Positions 15,580 to 23,706 of a stretch of 41,538 nt of DNA are shown here, piece after piece. The position numbers and the translations under genes are program-made. The notes under the pieces are model-generated. The model did not search any database and was not told where the DNA came from. It worked only from the letters and a program-made list of their open reading frames with translations. The DNA comes from an uncultured Elusimicrobia bacterium (GTDB lineage Bacteria; Elusimicrobiota; Elusimicrobia; Elusimicrobiales; UBA9959): contig CALMZU010000306.1 of the NCBI GenBank assembly GCA_937870775.1, positions 1-41,538 on the forward strand, written 5' to 3'. Position 1 is the first letter of the stretch; every line of letters begins with the position of its first letter.

Positions 15580-15601
15580 AAGGCCGCGCAAAGGCGGCCT
15601 T
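15580..15601 (-). terminator. Terminator of the que operon
   Basis: An 8-bp stem (AAGGCCGC, 15580-15587, with GCGGCCTT, 15594-15601) and a 6-nt loop, followed on the minus strand by a seven-T run and ATTT. It lies 23 nt past the last gene. Confidence 0.85.
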
Positions 15602-15624
15602 ATCTATATTTATAAGTATACGAG

Positions 15625-15930
15625 TTAATCCAAGTCCAGCGGATTTATAGGCTTGGAGGTGTCGCCGGAGTCTTCTATGCGCTTCTTCTCCTCGGCGAAC
15701 TTGCGCTCCAGCTCCTTCTTCTTCTCCTCCATGGACTTGCCGGCATTGTTGAAATAATCGTCGAGGCGGCTCTTGTCGGCCTGCATCTTCTTCATGGCCT
15801 CCGCCATGAGGTCCCCCCCTTCCTTGACCTTGGGTTTCTCCCAGTGCTTTATCACCTTGCCGGTCTTGGCGTCCACCTCTATCCTCGCCTTGCAGCAAGG
15901 GCAGTCTATCAGAAAAGTCCCTTCGGCCAT
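15625..15930 (-). CDS. Small protein with N-terminal CPCC motif and charged coiled coil
   Basis: The start is at the ATG at 15930, much shorter than the track ORF, behind a GGAGG/AGGGG site. The 101-residue product begins MAEGTFLIDCPCCKARIEVD, a half zinc-ribbon-like or thiol motif with a following TGKVIKHW. It then becomes a long, highly charged helix (about 42-88: KSRLDDYFN, EEKKKELERKFAEEKKR), probably a coiled coil. I do not recognise a named family. It is the last gene of the que operon, 17 nt after queE. Confidence 0.7.
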   Translation of the reverse strand: MAEGTFLIDCPCCKARIEVDAKTGKVIKHWEKPKVKEGGDLMAEAMKKMQADKSRLDDYFNNAGKSMEEKKKELERKFAEEKKRIEDSGDTSKPINPLDLD

Positions 15931-15947
15931 AACCCCTACCTCCGTTT

Positions 15948-16646
15948 TTATTTCACGCCCCAGATGGGATGCTGCTGGGGCAGCACCTTCACGTGGGGCA
16001 GCAGCGCGGCAGCCAGACAGCTGGCCTCGGCCACGAAAGAGGCCGACGGCGGGCGCACGCCGCGCCGGGCGGTGGCCGGCTGTATGAAGAACGGCACGCC
16101 GTCCCAGACCGAGGCCGCCAGCCTTACGGCCCTGGCGAACTCGGGCAGCCCGGTCCTGTTGGTAACCACCGTCTTGATGAAAGTCTTTTCCGGAACCACC
16201 GAGAAAAAACGCTTGTGGTCCGCCCAGCGCGCGCGCTGGCCGGTGGCGGACGGCAATTTTATGTCCATGGCCACCACGTCCACCAGCGGCGCCACGGCCT
16301 TGAGTTCGCGATGCAGCACGCCGTTGGTCTCCAGGTGCAGGCGCAGGCCGGCTTTTTTCAGCAGCGGGGCCAGCGCCTTGATGAAGCGGTGGCGCAGCAG
16401 CGGCTCGCCTCCGGTCAGCGACACGTCGGACGCTTTCTTCGACCGGGCCAGCTTCACGACGGCGGCCGCGGCCTCCTGCGGTGTCATAGCGCGGGCGGCG
16501 GCGTCGTCGAGCGAGGCCGGCTCGTCGCAGTAGCCGCAGCGCAGGTTGCAGCCGGCGAAGCGCAGGAACACCTGACGCTGGCCCATGTAAAGTCCCTCGC
16601 CCTGCAGCGAGCAGAATATTTCGGCGACGGGAGCGGAGATCTTCAT
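15948..16646 (-). CDS. queE: 7-carboxy-7-deazaguanine synthase QueE (radical SAM)
   Basis: The start at 16646 overlaps the queC stop (ATGA) and gives 232 residues, normal for QueE; the longer track ORF runs through queC. It begins APVAEIFCSLQGEGLYMGQ, the typical QueE substrate-binding start, followed by the radical SAM cluster motif CNLRCGYCD (CxxxCxxC), VSLTGGEPLL and LETNG. It converts 6-carboxytetrahydropterin to CDG, the ring-contraction step of queuosine and 7-deazaguanine synthesis. queD and queF are not in the window. Confidence 0.92.
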   Translation of the reverse strand: MKISAPVAEIFCSLQGEGLYMGQRQVFLRFAGCNLRCGYCDEPASLDDAAARAMTPQEAAAAVVKLARSKKASDVSLTGGEPLLRHRFIKALAPLLKKAGLRLHLETNGVLHRELKAVAPLVDVVAMDIKLPSATGQRARWADHKRFFSVVPEKTFIKTVVTNRTGLPEFARAVRLAASVWDGVPFFIQPATARRGVRPPSASFVAEASCLAAALLPHVKVLPQQHPIWGVK

Positions 16647-17320
16647 TTGAGCGCGGGGTCCGCGAAGCCGGCCTCGGCGAAGCCCTTCGCACGCAGCTTG
16701 CAGGAATCGCAATGACCGCAGGGCCTCTTGCCGCCGAGATAGCAGCTCCAGGTAAGTTCAAGCGGGGCCTTCAGCTTCCTGCCGAGCTTCGCTATGCCGG
16801 CCTTGCTCAGCCTTATCAGCGGGGTCAGTATCTTTATCGGGCGGCCGTTGGCGCCGCGGCGGGTGCCGTAGGCCGCGGCCTTGCCCAGCGCGCGGTAGAA
16901 CTCCGGGCGGCAGTCCGGGTAGCCGGAATAGTCCACCACGTTGGGGCCCAGCACTATGGCGTCGGCGCCTATCGCGTCCGCCAGCGAGAAACCCACCGAG
17001 GCGAACACCAGGTTGCGGCCGGGCACGTAGGTGGAAGGGATGTCCCCCTTACGGCCTATCTTAGCCAGTTTCACGTCGGGCAGCTTCAGCTTCTTGTTCA
17101 CCAGCGAGCAGGTGTCGAACCACGGGAAATCCAGTTTTATCTCGTGCAGTTTCACGCCGAGCCTGCGGGCTATCGCGCGCGCGCTCCTGTTCTCCCGGTC
17201 ATGCCGCTGCCCGTAGTCGAAGGAGACCGCGACGCAGTCGTAGCCTCTAGACAGCGCCCAGCTCAGCGCCGTGGTCGAATCCAGCCCGCCCGAAAAAAGT
17301 ACTACCGCTTTCTTCTTCAT
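16643..17320 (-). CDS. queC: 7-cyano-7-deazaguanine synthase QueC
   Basis: The 225-residue PP-loop ATPase turns CDG into preQ0. The nucleotide loop VVLFSGGLDSTTAL lies at 6-19, FDYGQRH is at about 34-40, and the C-terminal zinc site is CYLGGKRPCGHCDSCKLR. It is normal in length and motifs. It overlaps the ComB-like gene upstream and queE downstream by 4 nt each. queC acts directly after queE in the pathway. Confidence 0.96.
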   Translation of the reverse strand: MKKKAVVLFSGGLDSTTALSWALSRGYDCVAVSFDYGQRHDRENRSARAIARRLGVKLHEIKLDFPWFDTCSLVNKKLKLPDVKLAKIGRKGDIPSTYVPGRNLVFASVGFSLADAIGADAIVLGPNVVDYSGYPDCRPEFYRALGKAAAYGTRRGANGRPIKILTPLIRLSKAGIAKLGRKLKAPLELTWSCYLGGKRPCGHCDSCKLRAKGFAEAGFADPALK

Positions 17321-18021
17321 ACCGCGTTCTCCACGTGGCCCACCCCCGCCTTGAACTTCACGCGGGGCACGGCCTTCATCCAGCCTTTCTTAAGCACCAG
17401 CTCCATGTCGCGCTTGCCGGTCTCCGGCCTGAAGGCCATGAAGTCCAGCACGCGGCCGCTATGGTGTATCTCCTCGAGCGCCGCGGGGAAGGAATCCTTC
17501 CCGTCCAGCTCGTCGACGAGGGCGCGCGCGCAGATCATATCCTCGACGTGCGCGGCGTTGTAGAAAAGGCAGGCCGGCACTATCAGCGTCGGCATCGGGT
17601 TGGCGCGGCAGTAGGCCGCCACCGCCGGGAAATTGGCGAAGCAGGCTATAAGCACTTCCTTCGCGAGCAGCAGCGAGGAGGCGGCCGGCGAGCCGGAGTT
17701 GGTGACCGACAGCGCGGTCTTCGCCGGGTCTGAGCCGTAAAGGGCCGTGTAAGGGGAATTGTCGTACTGCGGCACGCCAAGGTCTATCTCGGAGAAGAGG
17801 TCGGCGTCCTTCTCCAGGCGGCGCGCCGAAAGCGCGCGGTCCGGCGTGGGGAAAAGGCGTATGTCCTTACGGCCGCTCTCGACGAGGGCGCATACGGTGT
17901 TGGAGAACCGGAACAGGTCTATCACTATGCCGCGGCCGCGCCAGGTGTTGGACTCGGCGCGGTCCAGCGCAATGCGGACCTCAGTCCCGGACGATATCGG
18001 CTGTTGAGACGTTGACGACAT
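17317..18021 (-). CDS. ComB-like 2-phosphosulfolactate phosphatase family protein
   Basis: The 234-residue protein shows the ComB pattern: VIDLFRFSNTVCALVESG near 33-50, a DNSP segment, TNSGSPAA, VLIACFANFPAVAAY and a C-terminal DMELVLKKGW. ComB removes phosphate from 2-phosphosulfolactate in coenzyme M or sulfolactate synthesis, but bacterial relatives without the other com genes may have another substrate; none of those genes is seen here. The annotated ATG lies 41 nt inside the preceding lipoprotein gene, with a poor ribosome binding site, so the true start may differ. Its 3' end overlaps queC. Confidence 0.75.
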   Translation of the reverse strand: MSSTSQQPISSGTEVRIALDRAESNTWRGRGIVIDLFRFSNTVCALVESGRKDIRLFPTPDRALSARRLEKDADLFSEIDLGVPQYDNSPYTALYGSDPAKTALSVTNSGSPAASSLLLAKEVLIACFANFPAVAAYCRANPMPTLIVPACLFYNAAHVEDMICARALVDELDGKDSFPAALEEIHHSGRVLDFMAFRPETGKRDMELVLKKGWMKAVPRVKFKAGVGHVENAV

Positions 18022-18379
18022 ATTTTATGGCCAGCGCGCTCAGGTACATCTCGGGCTCCGTGTACTGCCCCATCGCCGGGCCGGAGTCGGCCTGGTCCAC
18101 GGATATGATCACGGCGTCGGCGCCCATCGCGGCGGCCTGCCGGCGGGCCTGCGCCTTCATCCGCTCCATCTCGCGCTGGCCGCTTGCGGAGCTGACGCGC
18201 GGGCCGTGTATGATGCCTATGCCGCCCCAGGGCTTGCGGGTCTCCTCGCGGGACGTGAAGACCTCGACCTCGCGCCAGTCGCGCGGGCTGAACCAGGGGC
18301 CCACCTGTATCTCGTCCAGTTTGGCCGTCGCGCAGGCGCAAAGCGCGGCGAGCGCGGCCGGCAGCAGGAGTTTCCTCAA
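17981..18379 (-). CDS. Small lipoprotein of unknown function
   Basis: The 132-residue protein has a lipoprotein signal (LLLPAALAALCAC, cysteine about 15). The mature part has GGIGIIHGPRVSSASGQ, a helical stretch REMERMKAQARRQAAAMGADAVII, and a strand-rich end. The AAAMGADAVI pattern resembles small heavy-metal-binding-like or YbjQ-like domains that form pentamers, but I would not name it. It overlaps hicA (4 nt) and the ComB-like gene (41 nt). Probably anchored to a membrane facing the periplasm. Confidence 0.7.
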   Translation of the reverse strand: MRKLLLPAALAALCACATAKLDEIQVGPWFSPRDWREVEVFTSREETRKPWGGIGIIHGPRVSSASGQREMERMKAQARRQAAAMGADAVIISVDQADSGPAMGQYTEPEMYLSALAIKYVVNVSTADIVRD

Positions 18380-18561
18380 GGCTGGTCTACTCCGAGGTCG
18401 CGGCAGATCTTGCGGACGGTGAAGTCGGCTATCTCGTTATGCCTGGTGACCGGGACTTCCTTGTTGGAAGCGGGGTTCAGGAAGACCGAGTACTTGCCGC
18501 CCTCGCGGGAAAGCACGCAGCCTTTGTCTATCAGGTGTCTAACCAGGTCCTTGCGTTTCAT
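18376..18561 (-). CDS. HicA-like protein with catalytic His replaced by Tyr
   Basis: The 61 residues match the HicA/YcfA mRNA-interferase fold: MKRKDLVRHLIDKGC, SREGGKYSVFLNP, VTRHNEIADFTVRKICRDLG. HicA toxins carry GG-x-H in the second strand, with His as catalytic residue; here residue 24 is Tyr. No HicB antitoxin gene is adjacent on either strand. It is likely an inactive or repurposed RNA-binding dsRBD-like protein, not a live toxin. Its AAGAGG site lies at the edge of a perfect 10-bp dyad. It heads a string of overlapping genes that leads to queC and queE. Confidence 0.82.
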   Translation of the reverse strand: MKRKDLVRHLIDKGCVLSREGGKYSVFLNPASNKEVPVTRHNEIADFTVRKICRDLGVDQP

Positions 18562-18570
18562 ATCAACCTC

Positions 18571-18600
18571 TTACGGGCCGTGAACTGCTGCGGCCCGTAA
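18571..18600. promoter_or_regulatory. Perfect 10-bp dyad upstream of the hicA-like gene
   Basis: TTACGGGCCG (18571-18580) and CGGCCCGTAA (18591-18600) pair perfectly around a 10-nt loop. It fills the only sizeable gap between the upstream secreted protein and hicA and overlaps the edge of the hicA ribosome binding site. There is no T-run, so it is more likely an operator or translational control hairpin than a terminator. Confidence 0.55.
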
Positions 18601-18622
18601 GTATATTTTAGCAATTCCTGGG

Positions 18623-19132
18623 CTAGTCGGCGCTGCGGGGAATGCGGTCCAGCAGTTTCCAGGAGGCGCCCGCGCGGCCCAGCGTCAGCTGCACCAGCGA
18701 GATGGCCCCGTCGTCCGCGCTCTCGAACACGAGGACGGTGCGGCCGCCCTCGGTGACGACGCCCTTGCACTGGCCGTAGGAGGAAGGCAGGCCGCCAGGC
18801 ACCGCGGCGCGCTCCTCGGTCTCGCCCTCGGAGGCCGTATAGCGGTTCTCGTCTATCTCGGCCTTGTTGTCGATCATCACCATGGACTCCTCGTCCTGGT
18901 CGCCGGCCTTCGCGGCCTGCTTTGCCGGGGCGGCCTGCGCCGCCTGGGCCGGCTGTGCCGCCGGCTGGGCGGCCGGGGTCTTGGCGGCGGCCTTCGCTGC
19001 CGCTTTAGTGGCCGTCTTGGCCGCCGTCTTCGCCGCGGCGGCGTCGGAAGCCGTACCGGCCGCGCCGGCGGTCTGAGCGCACAACGGCGCGGCGCAGAAC
19101 AGCGCTATAACCACGATGATCAGTTTTTGCAT
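18623..19132 (-). CDS. Secreted Ala/Lys/Pro-rich low-complexity protein
   Basis: The ATG at 19132 is chosen over the GTG at 19138 because it has AGGAGG 5 nt upstream. The 169-residue product has a signal peptide (about 1-20, ending PLCAQ). Residues about 22-75 are almost only Ala, Lys, Thr, Pro and Gln (AAKTAAKTATKAAAKAAAK), likely an extended, positively charged linker. A small C-terminal domain (about 105-169) has VTEGGRTVLVFESADDGAISLVQLTL. No family is recognised. The linker could bind peptidoglycan or another anionic polymer, which is a guess. It lies 10 nt after murI. Confidence 0.75.
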   Translation of the reverse strand: MQKLIIVVIALFCAAPLCAQTAGAAGTASDAAAAKTAAKTATKAAAKAAAKTPAAQPAAQPAQAAQAAPAKQAAKAGDQDEESMVMIDNKAEIDENRYTASEGETEERAAVPGGLPSSYGQCKGVVTEGGRTVLVFESADDGAISLVQLTLGRAGASWKLLDRIPRSAD

Positions 19133-19142
19133 ACCCACCTCC

Positions 19143-19946
19143 TCAAAATCTTTTCACGGCGACGCGGCCGGTCCTTATGCCCAGCAGCCTGCCCGCGAGG
19201 TCGGAGAAGCGCTCGGGGGCGTCGCTGACGACGAACTCGCTGGCGCCGCGGCGGCCGCGGTTCAGCAGCCCGCGCGACTCCAGTTCGGCGCGGGCGGCCA
19301 GCGCGGCGGCCCGGGCGGAGTCCACTATCTTCACCTTCGGCCCCATCACGCGGGCTATCACGCGCTTCAGCATCGGGTAATGGGTGCAGCCCAGTATCAG
19401 GGCGTCTATCTTCCTGCGGCGGAAGGGGGCCAGGTATTCGCGGGCCACCAGGGCGGCCACCGGCTTGGAGCACCAGCCTTCCTCCACTATCGGCACGAAA
19501 AGCGGGCAGGCCTTCTCGGTCACGTCGAGCGCCGGGGCGGCGGCGGCCAGCGCGCGGCTGTAGGCGCGGCTGTTGACGGTGGCCGTGGTGCCGGTCACCA
19601 GCACCCTGCCGCCGTGCGGCAGCGCGGCGGCCGCGGCGTCCACGCCCGGCTTTATCACGCCCATCACCGGCACCGGCGAGATCTTCCTGATCTCGTCGAG
19701 CGCCAGCGAGGAGGCGGTATTGCAGGCCACGATCAGGAGTTTTATGCGCCGCTCCAGCAGGAAGCGCGTTATCTCCGACGAGAACGAGATCACCGCCTGC
19801 GCGGACTTGGTGCCGTAGGGCACGCGCGCGGTGTCGCCGAAGTAGATCAGGTTCTCGCCGGGCAGCAGGTCCCGGAGGGCCTTGAACACGGTCAGGCCGC
19901 CCAGTCCGGAATCGAAGATCCCTACGGGTCTGTCGCTGTCCTTCAT
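19143..19946 (-). CDS. murI: Glutamate racemase
   Basis: The 267-residue enzyme makes D-glutamate for peptidoglycan from L-glutamate. Both catalytic cysteines are visible in VACNTASS and LGCTHYP, with the N-terminal GIFDSGLGGLTV and YFGDTARVPYG motifs. Length is normal. It lies 1 nt after the amidase gene, and both act in wall metabolism. Confidence 0.96.
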   Translation of the reverse strand: MKDSDRPVGIFDSGLGGLTVFKALRDLLPGENLIYFGDTARVPYGTKSAQAVISFSSEITRFLLERRIKLLIVACNTASSLALDEIRKISPVPVMGVIKPGVDAAAAALPHGGRVLVTGTTATVNSRAYSRALAAAAPALDVTEKACPLFVPIVEEGWCSKPVAALVAREYLAPFRRRKIDALILGCTHYPMLKRVIARVMGPKVKIVDSARAAALAARAELESRGLLNRGRRGASEFVVSDAPERFSDLAGRLLGIRTGRVAVKRF

Positions 19947-19947
19947 C

Positions 19948-21492
19948 CTATTGCCACTTCTTCATGTCCGCGTACTTCATCACCGCGCGGTAGATGGCGT
20001 TGGCTATCTTGGCGCGCACCTTCTTGTCGTTCATGTTCTTCTGGTCGTGCGAATTGGTCATGAAGCCCATTTCCACCAGTATGCCCGGCGCGTAGGTGCC
20101 GCGCAGCACGTAGAAGGCCGCCTGCTTCACGCCGCGGTTGGCGAAAGGGGTGCGCTTCTCCATCTCGCCGGCCACCAGGCCGGCCAGCTGGCTGCCCTCG
20201 TTGAGGTATTCGTTCCTGGCCATCGAGTGCAGCAGCATGGCCGCCGCGTCGCCCTGGCCGTTGTCCTCGAGACCGACGACGGAGTTCTCGTAGTCGGCGA
20301 CCGCGGCCGCGCCCGGGTCGGAGGCCTTCTCCGACATGAAGAAGACCTCGAAGCCCTTCTCGCGGCGGTCGCGGGTGGCATTGGCGTGTATCGAGATGAA
20401 GATGTCCGCCTTGTAATCGTTGGCGATCTTGGAGCGGTCGGCGAGCGGGATGAACTCGTCGGTGTAGCGGGTCATGATCACGTCGAACATGTCCTCCGCC
20501 TTCAGCAGGTCGTAAAGTTCCTTGGCCGCCAGCAGGTTAAGTTCCTTCTCCTTGTAGCCGAAGAGCTTCTTGCCGCCGGGGTCCTTGCCGCCGTGGCCGG
20601 CGTCTATCACGATCTTCTTGCGCCCGGTACCCCCCACCTCGAGCTTGTCGGGGATGTTGGGGGCGCCGGCCGGCACGGCCGCGGCCTGCGCAGGCTCGGA
20701 CGGGGCTATCACCCTGGCCTCGGACTCCTGCCCGACGCCCTGCGGCACCGCCATCTCCAGGCGGGACACGTCGGCCACGATGCGGTCGGGATCGGCCAGT
20801 TTGAACACGTTGACCTTCCCGAAGTTCTCGTCGGGGCTTATCACGACGCGCGCCATCTTGTTCTCCTGCTTCAGGTCCACGCCGCGCACCACGCCGTCGC
20901 CGATGATGAGGTTCTCCTCCTTCGACAGCACGCCTTCCATCACGCCGATCTTGAACAGGTTGTTCTCCTTCTGCGTGACCTGGTACTCCAGCGGCTCGTC
21001 GAGGTAGAGCACTATGCGGGTCTTGTCCGGATAGGTGTAGTAGTTCACCGCGGTGATGTTCACCTCGCGCTGCGCCGACAGCGAGTTGGAGGCCTTGTCG
21101 TAGGCCAGGCTGAAACCGAACGCGTCGGAGAAATGGCGGGACACGAAGAAGTCCAGCGACAGGAAGGCCTTGCCGCCGCGCACTATCATCGGGTTCGGGA
21201 ACTCCTCCTTCGCCTCGTTGACCGTGACCGAGTCGGACTTCAGGAAGAAGACCACCTTGCCGCCCTTTATCTGCAGCAGCAGCTTGCCGGACACGGGGTA
21301 CCAGTAGATCTTGCCGCCCATCAGTTTGGCGGCCTGCGAGGAGTCCAGATACGTCACGCCGTTGAGCGAGTACGTGCCGATCTTCCCCGAATACACGCCG
21401 TTCCGGGCGTACTTCACCTCGTCCACCCGCGCCTGCGCGGGCGCGCAGAACGCGGAGAACAGCAGCAGCGACACCGATAACCATTTCAGCAT
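19948..21492 (-). CDS. N-acetylmuramoyl-L-alanine amidase (AmiC-type, Amidase_3)
   Basis: A 514-residue exported enzyme with a signal peptide (about 1-21). A copper-amine-oxidase-like N-terminal domain lies at about 35-150 (SLNGVTYLDSSQAAKLMGGK), and an AMIN-like domain at about 165-260 (TRIVLYLDEPLEYQV) should target it to the wall or division site. The zinc-dependent Amidase_3 domain (about 293-510) has VIDAGHGGKDPG, FISIHANA and the catalytic GILVEMGFMTN. It cleaves the bond between MurNAc and L-Ala in peptidoglycan. It sits between rng and murI in the wall-gene array. Confidence 0.93.
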   Translation of the reverse strand: MLKWLSVSLLLFSAFCAPAQARVDEVKYARNGVYSGKIGTYSLNGVTYLDSSQAAKLMGGKIYWYPVSGKLLLQIKGGKVVFFLKSDSVTVNEAKEEFPNPMIVRGGKAFLSLDFFVSRHFSDAFGFSLAYDKASNSLSAQREVNITAVNYYTYPDKTRIVLYLDEPLEYQVTQKENNLFKIGVMEGVLSKEENLIIGDGVVRGVDLKQENKMARVVISPDENFGKVNVFKLADPDRIVADVSRLEMAVPQGVGQESEARVIAPSEPAQAAAVPAGAPNIPDKLEVGGTGRKKIVIDAGHGGKDPGGKKLFGYKEKELNLLAAKELYDLLKAEDMFDVIMTRYTDEFIPLADRSKIANDYKADIFISIHANATRDRREKGFEVFFMSEKASDPGAAAVADYENSVVGLEDNGQGDAAAMLLHSMARNEYLNEGSQLAGLVAGEMEKRTPFANRGVKQAAFYVLRGTYAPGILVEMGFMTNSHDQKNMNDKKVRAKIANAIYRAVMKYADMKKWQ

Positions 21493-21532
21493 ATGACTTT
21501 CTCCGGCTTGATGTAGGGCGGCCAGGCCGCGG

Positions 21533-22978
21533 TCACTCCAGTATTATCCTGTAGTCCTCCCAGGTCAGCTGCGGGTCGGAGGTTATCTTCACCGCGCGGT
21601 GCACGTTCTTCTCTATCATCGAGGCCTTCTTCTTGAGCACCTCGCAGAGCATCGGGTGCGCGACGACGCGCAGGTTGCCGCCGGGGCGGCCCATCGTGAT
21701 GTTGTGGATCTCGCGCTGTATCTTTATGCGTATGCTCTCGCTGGAGAGCACGCGGCCCGAGCCGTGGCACTCCGGGCACTCCTCGGTCAGCAGGCTGACG
21801 GTGCTCTCGCGCTTGCGCTCGCGGGTCATCTCGACGAGGCCGAGGCGCGTGATGGGCAGTATGCGGATCTTCGCGCGGTCGTGCGCGACGGCGGTCTCGA
21901 GGGCCTGCACCACCTTGTGGCGGTTGGAGGCCTTCTTCATGTCTATGAAGTCGATGACGATGATGCCGCCTATGTTCCTGAGGCGCAGCTGGCGGGCGAC
22001 CTCGCCCGCGGCCTCTATGTTGGTCGCGGTGACGGTCTCCTCCTGCGATTTATTGCCGGTGAAGCGGCCGGTGTTCACGTCGATGGCGCACAGCGACTCG
22101 GCCTCCTGGATGATGATCGAGCCGCCGTTCGGCAGCGGCACCTTCACGCGGCGCAGCTCGTCTATCTCGCGCTCGATGTTGAACGCCTTGAAGACCGGCG
22201 TCTTGCTGTCGTAGAACTTCACGCGGTCCTTCAGTTCCGGCGAGATCTTGGACGCCAGCTCGACGACGTTGTGGTAGTCGTCCTTGTTGTCGAGCATGTA
22301 GATCGTGGTCTCCTCGGAGAGGATGTCGCGGGCCACCTGCATCGTCATGTCCATGTCCTTGTGCAGCAGCGCCGGCGGGCGGGAGGTGTCGAAGCGGCTC
22401 TGCACGGTTTCCCACATCCGGAGCAGGTACTTCACCTCGCGGTCCAGTTCCTCCTCGGTGGCGCCCTCGGCCTCGGTGCGCACTATGCAGCCCTTCGTGC
22501 CGAGCATCTTGGAGTCGGAGATCTTGCGCATGATCTCGGAGAGGCGCTTGCGCTCCTCGGGGTTCTCTATGTTCTTCGAGACGCCGACGAAATCCTGGAA
22601 CGGCGTCAGCACCAGGTAGCGGCCGGGCAGCGAGACGTCCATCGTCACCTTCATGCCCTTGGTGCCTATCGCGTCCTTCGTGACCTGCACCATGACCTCC
22701 TGGTCCTTCTTGAGCAGCTTGTCGATGCCGTCCTTCTGGTTGCCGAGCACGTCGGAGATGTAGATGTAGGCGTTCTTGTCGAGGCCTATGTCCATGAACG
22801 CGCTCGAGATGCCGGGCAGCACGTTCTCGACGCGGGCCTTGTAGATGTTGCCGACGATGTTGCCCGAGCTCCGGCGCTCCCAGAACAGCTCGCTGAGCTT
22901 GCCGTCCTCGAGTATCGCTATGCGGGTCTCCTCGAACGAGGTGTTCGCGAAAATCTCTTTCTTAACCTTGTTAGCCAT
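21533..22978 (-). CDS. rng: Ribonuclease G/E family protein
   Basis: The 481-residue protein has an N-terminal S1 domain (about 38-120: GNIYKARVENVLPGISSAFMDIG), an RNase H-like part, the catalytic DNase I-like segment with CAIDVNTGRFTG and GGIIVIDFIDM (metal Asp residues), and the zinc link CPECHGSGRV. It has no long C-terminal scaffold, so it is the short RNase G type that processes rRNA and decays mRNA. It follows the TIGR03936-type gene, a neighbourhood seen in many bacteria. Confidence 0.95.
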   Translation of the reverse strand: MANKVKKEIFANTSFEETRIAILEDGKLSELFWERRSSGNIVGNIYKARVENVLPGISSAFMDIGLDKNAYIYISDVLGNQKDGIDKLLKKDQEVMVQVTKDAIGTKGMKVTMDVSLPGRYLVLTPFQDFVGVSKNIENPEERKRLSEIMRKISDSKMLGTKGCIVRTEAEGATEEELDREVKYLLRMWETVQSRFDTSRPPALLHKDMDMTMQVARDILSEETTIYMLDNKDDYHNVVELASKISPELKDRVKFYDSKTPVFKAFNIEREIDELRRVKVPLPNGGSIIIQEAESLCAIDVNTGRFTGNKSQEETVTATNIEAAGEVARQLRLRNIGGIIVIDFIDMKKASNRHKVVQALETAVAHDRAKIRILPITRLGLVEMTRERKRESTVSLLTEECPECHGSGRVLSSESIRIKIQREIHNITMGRPGGNLRVVAHPMLCEVLKKKASMIEKNVHRAVKITSDPQLTWEDYRIILE

Positions 22979-23022
22979 ATTGTCTCCTTGAAACCTTAAC
23001 CCTTTAAAGTTAAACCTTGAAC

Positions 23023-23706
23023 CTAGAAAACCTCGAGCTTGCCGCCCGAGTCCAACCAGTAAAGTTCCTTGCGTACTATGCGCCTGAAGACCGGCGCGCC
23101 TCCGGACATCAGTTCGGCGACGGTCTCCGGCTTCACGTTCTTTCCCGGCTCCTGCTTCAGCGTAAGCCTGAGCAGGGACGAAGACTGATCATACGATGCG
23201 TGCAGCACGGGGGTCCTCGCGTCGAGCGTCCTGCGCTCCCCGGAAGGCTTCACCTTCTCGTAGGGCAGGCTCTTCTTCGCCATGAAGGCGTCCACCGCGG
23301 CCTGCGAGAAGCCGGCGGGGAACTCCCCCTCCATGAAGAACTCCGCGGCGTTCACCGCGGCCTCTATCGACGGGAAGAAAACGGGTATGCGCTCGGCCGA
23401 CAGGACGCGGAACATCCCGTCGTCGAGCGCGCGGAAGCTCTCCAGCGCGCGGGCGCCGGGCACGAATTCGTCCAGGTACAGGTCGGCGTACTCGCAGAGG
23501 CTCTCGTGCCCGACGGAGACCGCCGGGCCGAAGGCCATGCGGGGCGCCTGCGCGCCGCCGGCCTTCGCCGGGCTGAAGCGCAGGCCGGTCGCGGCAGCGC
23601 GGGCGCGCAGCAGCTTCAGCTGCTCGAGATGGCTCAGGTCCTTCGCGGGGGCGAGCCTCGCGAACTTGAGCCTTATGCGCGACCTTGGGCCTTCGTTCAT
23701 CATCAT
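23023..23706 (-). CDS. TIGR03936/DUF2344 radical-SAM-linked protein
   Basis: The ATG at 23706 overlaps the rodA stop; two further in-frame ATGs follow at once. The 227 residues start RSRIRLKFARLAPAKDLSHLEQLKLLRARAAATGL, the signature of DUF2344, and continue with FSPAKAGGAQAPRMAFGPAVSVGHESLCEYADL. Such proteins are usually fused to, or encoded next to, a radical SAM protein (TIGR03960) and lie upstream of rng, as here. The partner gene is not in the window. The biochemical role is not established. Confidence 0.82.
   Translation of the reverse strand: MMMNEGPRSRIRLKFARLAPAKDLSHLEQLKLLRARAAATGLRFSPAKAGGAQAPRMAFGPAVSVGHESLCEYADLYLDEFVPGARALESFRALDDGMFRVLSAERIPVFFPSIEAAVNAAEFFMEGEFPAGFSQAAVDAFMAKKSLPYEKVKPSGERRTLDARTPVLHASYDQSSSLLRLTLKQEPGKNVKPETVAELMSGGAPVFRRIVRKELYWLDSGGKLEVF

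Noticed and set aside
18571-18600. Dyad before hicA as a terminator
   Set aside because: There is no T-run on either strand, and the downstream genes would be left without a visible promoter.
19000-19075. Ala/Lys codon repeats as a CRISPR or tandem-repeat array
   Set aside because: The repeats are short, imperfect and in frame within a coding region.
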